Of a stretch of 64,000 nucleotides of DNA, positions 63,049-64,000 are shown in pieces. The notes under the pieces are model-generated. The model was given only the letters and a program-made list of their open reading frames with translations. It did no database searches and was not told the DNA's origin. The stretch comes from Fulvimarina sp. (lineage in GTDB: Bacteria > Pseudomonadota > Alphaproteobacteria > Rhizobiales > Rhizobiaceae), in NCBI GenBank assembly GCA_002700095.1, contig PACL01000035.1:1-64000 (forward strand), read 5' to 3'. A program made the translations under genes and the position numbers. Numbering within the stretch: the stretch's first letter is position 1; each line of letters starts with the position of its first letter.

Positions 63049-64000
63049 ATGTTTATTGAACGAGTGGTGATCGAGAACTATCGATGTCTGAAGAAGGCGG
63101 ACGTTACGTTCAACAAGAATATGAACGTGATCGTGGGCAGCAACGAGTGTGGCAAGTCAACCTTACTAGAGGCAATACATCTTGCGCTCACTGGGCAGCT
63201 CAACGGTCGCCCGTTGACAATCGAAGTGCACCCCTATCTCTTCAACGTCGATCTCGTTCTAGAATATTTCGGGAAGCGCAAACAGGGGCAGACCCCGGAA
63301 CCACCCCGCATCCTGATAGAACTTTATCTCGCGAATGACCCCTCGCTCGCAAAGCTTAAAGGCAACAACAATAAGCTCGGACTCGACCAGCCCGGCATCT
63401 CTCTCGCAATTGAAATAAACCCGGCCCTGTCGGAAGAATTTTCGCAGTACGTATCGGATCCGACGGAGATTCAAACTGTTCCGATCGAATACTATGTCAC
63501 CCGCTGGCGCAGTTTTTCAGAAAACGATATTTCCAATGCACGCGAAATCCCAATAAATTCGAGCCTCATCGACGCAAGCACGATCCGGAATAACGTCGCC
63601 GCTAGTCGATACATTGTCGATATTGTGAAAGAGAGCTTGAGCTCAAAAGAGAAAGTTGATCTAGCTCTCACCTATCGGCTCATGAAGCATCGTTTTCTGG
63701 AGCAGCCCAAGGTTCAAACGATCAACGATGCACTTGCTGAAAAGAAGGGGAAGGTCAGCGAAAAAGCTATCTCTCTTTCGCTGGACACATCGTCGCGGGC
63801 CTCATGGGAAGCTGGCATCATGCCGCATCTCGATGACATCCCTCTGCCGCTAGTCGGCAAGGGAGAGCAGAATGCGGTTAAGATAAAGCTGGCCATGGAG
63901 ACGTCGGCCAAGTCCAATATCATCCTCATTGAGGAGGCCGAAAACCACCTATCATATTCCAGCCTCAACGAACTCATCGGCCACATCGTCGAGCATGCCG
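63049..64000 (+). CDS. OLD-family AAA ATPase/nuclease, 5' part only
   Basis: An ATPase of the SMC/ABC type, cut by the window end after 317 residues. It starts MFIERVVIENYRCLKKADVT. Walker A is VGSNECGKSTLLEAI (near residues 29-43). The signature-like segment is LVGKGEQNAVKIKLAM near 268-283, and Walker B is IILIEEAENHLS near 288-300. This order, with a helical insert between, is that of OLD ATP-dependent endonucleases, whose C-terminal TOPRIM nuclease would lie past the edge. Relatives include GajA of the Gabija defence system. The composition is AT-richer than the rest of the window. The ATG at 63049 follows GAGGGGGA. Confidence 0.85.
   Translation, partial: MFIERVVIENYRCLKKADVTFNKNMNVIVGSNECGKSTLLEAIHLALTGQLNGRPLTIEVHPYLFNVDLVLEYFGKRKQGQTPEPPRILIELYLANDPSLAKLKGNNNKLGLDQPGISLAIEINPALSEEFSQYVSDPTEIQTVPIEYYVTRWRSFSENDISNAREIPINSSLIDASTIRNNVAASRYIVDIVKESLSSKEKVDLALTYRLMKHRFLEQPKVQTINDALAEKKGKVSEKAISLSLDTSSRASWEAGIMPHLDDIPLPLVGKGEQNAVKIKLAMETSAKSNIILIEEAENHLSYSSLNELIGHIVEHA

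Overview
The window is a GC-rich alphaproteobacterial chromosome segment, most likely from the Hyphomicrobiales (Rhizobiales). The reasons are the cell-cycle proteins RcdA and TrcR (DUF1013), a ChvE-GguAB sugar transporter, a Smo-type polyol operon, and dispersed palindromic repeats of the rhizobial RIME type. A family such as Aurantimonadaceae is possible, but the sequence does not settle it. Most of the window is dense, ordered core and metabolic DNA. Two clearly more AT-rich stretches stand out: one gene at 2.9-4.6 kb, and the right edge from about 63.0 kb.

Layout. 0-6.1 kb: housekeeping genes rph, rdgB, hemW, rsmI and yraN, interrupted between hemW and rsmI by an AT-rich leucine-rich-repeat gene of unknown function. 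6.4-18.2 kb: cobalamin biosynthesis. The minus-strand genes are cbiX, a cobH fusion, cobL, cobI and a cbiG-cobJ fusion, with a possible B12 riboswitch ahead of cbiX. A GGDEF-EAL protein, a TauE-type permease and plus-strand cobQ follow. 18.2-22.1 kb: rcdA, a candidate small RNA, a quinone oxidoreductase, a CaCA exchanger and trcR. 22.3-29.7 kb: a minus-strand D-galactose operon (GntR regulator, chvE, gguA, gguB, gal, dgoK, dgoA). 29.8-35.8 kb: an RND efflux pump with two adaptor genes, divergent from a MarR regulator. 35.9-44.4 kb: mixed single genes (SDR, TspO, DUF3429, FGGY kinase, secreted protein, desaturase, DUF465 protein, OxyR-like regulator) plus the decayed tail of a second mannitol dehydrogenase gene. 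44.5-51.9 kb: a polyol operon (smoC, smoE, smoF, smoG, smoK, mtlK). 52.2-55.6 kb: an ATP-grasp, alpha-E and Anbu proteasome-like cluster. 55.7-57.1 kb: an L,D-transpeptidase. 57.6-62.2 kb: a TRAP transporter with a gamma-glutamyltransferase-family enzyme. 62.2-63.0 kb: a repeat-rich spacer. From 63.05 kb: the 5' part of an OLD-family ATPase gene that runs off the window.

How the genes work together. The galactose genes take up sugar through ChvE-GguAB, oxidise it with Gal, and finish with DgoK and DgoA to give pyruvate and glyceraldehyde 3-phosphate; the lactonase and dehydratase steps are not in the window. The Smo operon imports a hexitol and oxidises it with MtlK under SmoC control. The cobalamin genes carry CbiX and CbiG modules, which suggests early cobalt insertion even though the organism looks aerobic.

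The points most worth a second look are the OLD-family ATPase at the right edge (possible defence island), the RNase H-like/CobH fusion, the candidate riboswitch and small RNA, the Anbu cluster without its usual transglutaminase, the OxyR-like regulator without a peroxidatic cysteine, and the mannitol dehydrogenase remnant.
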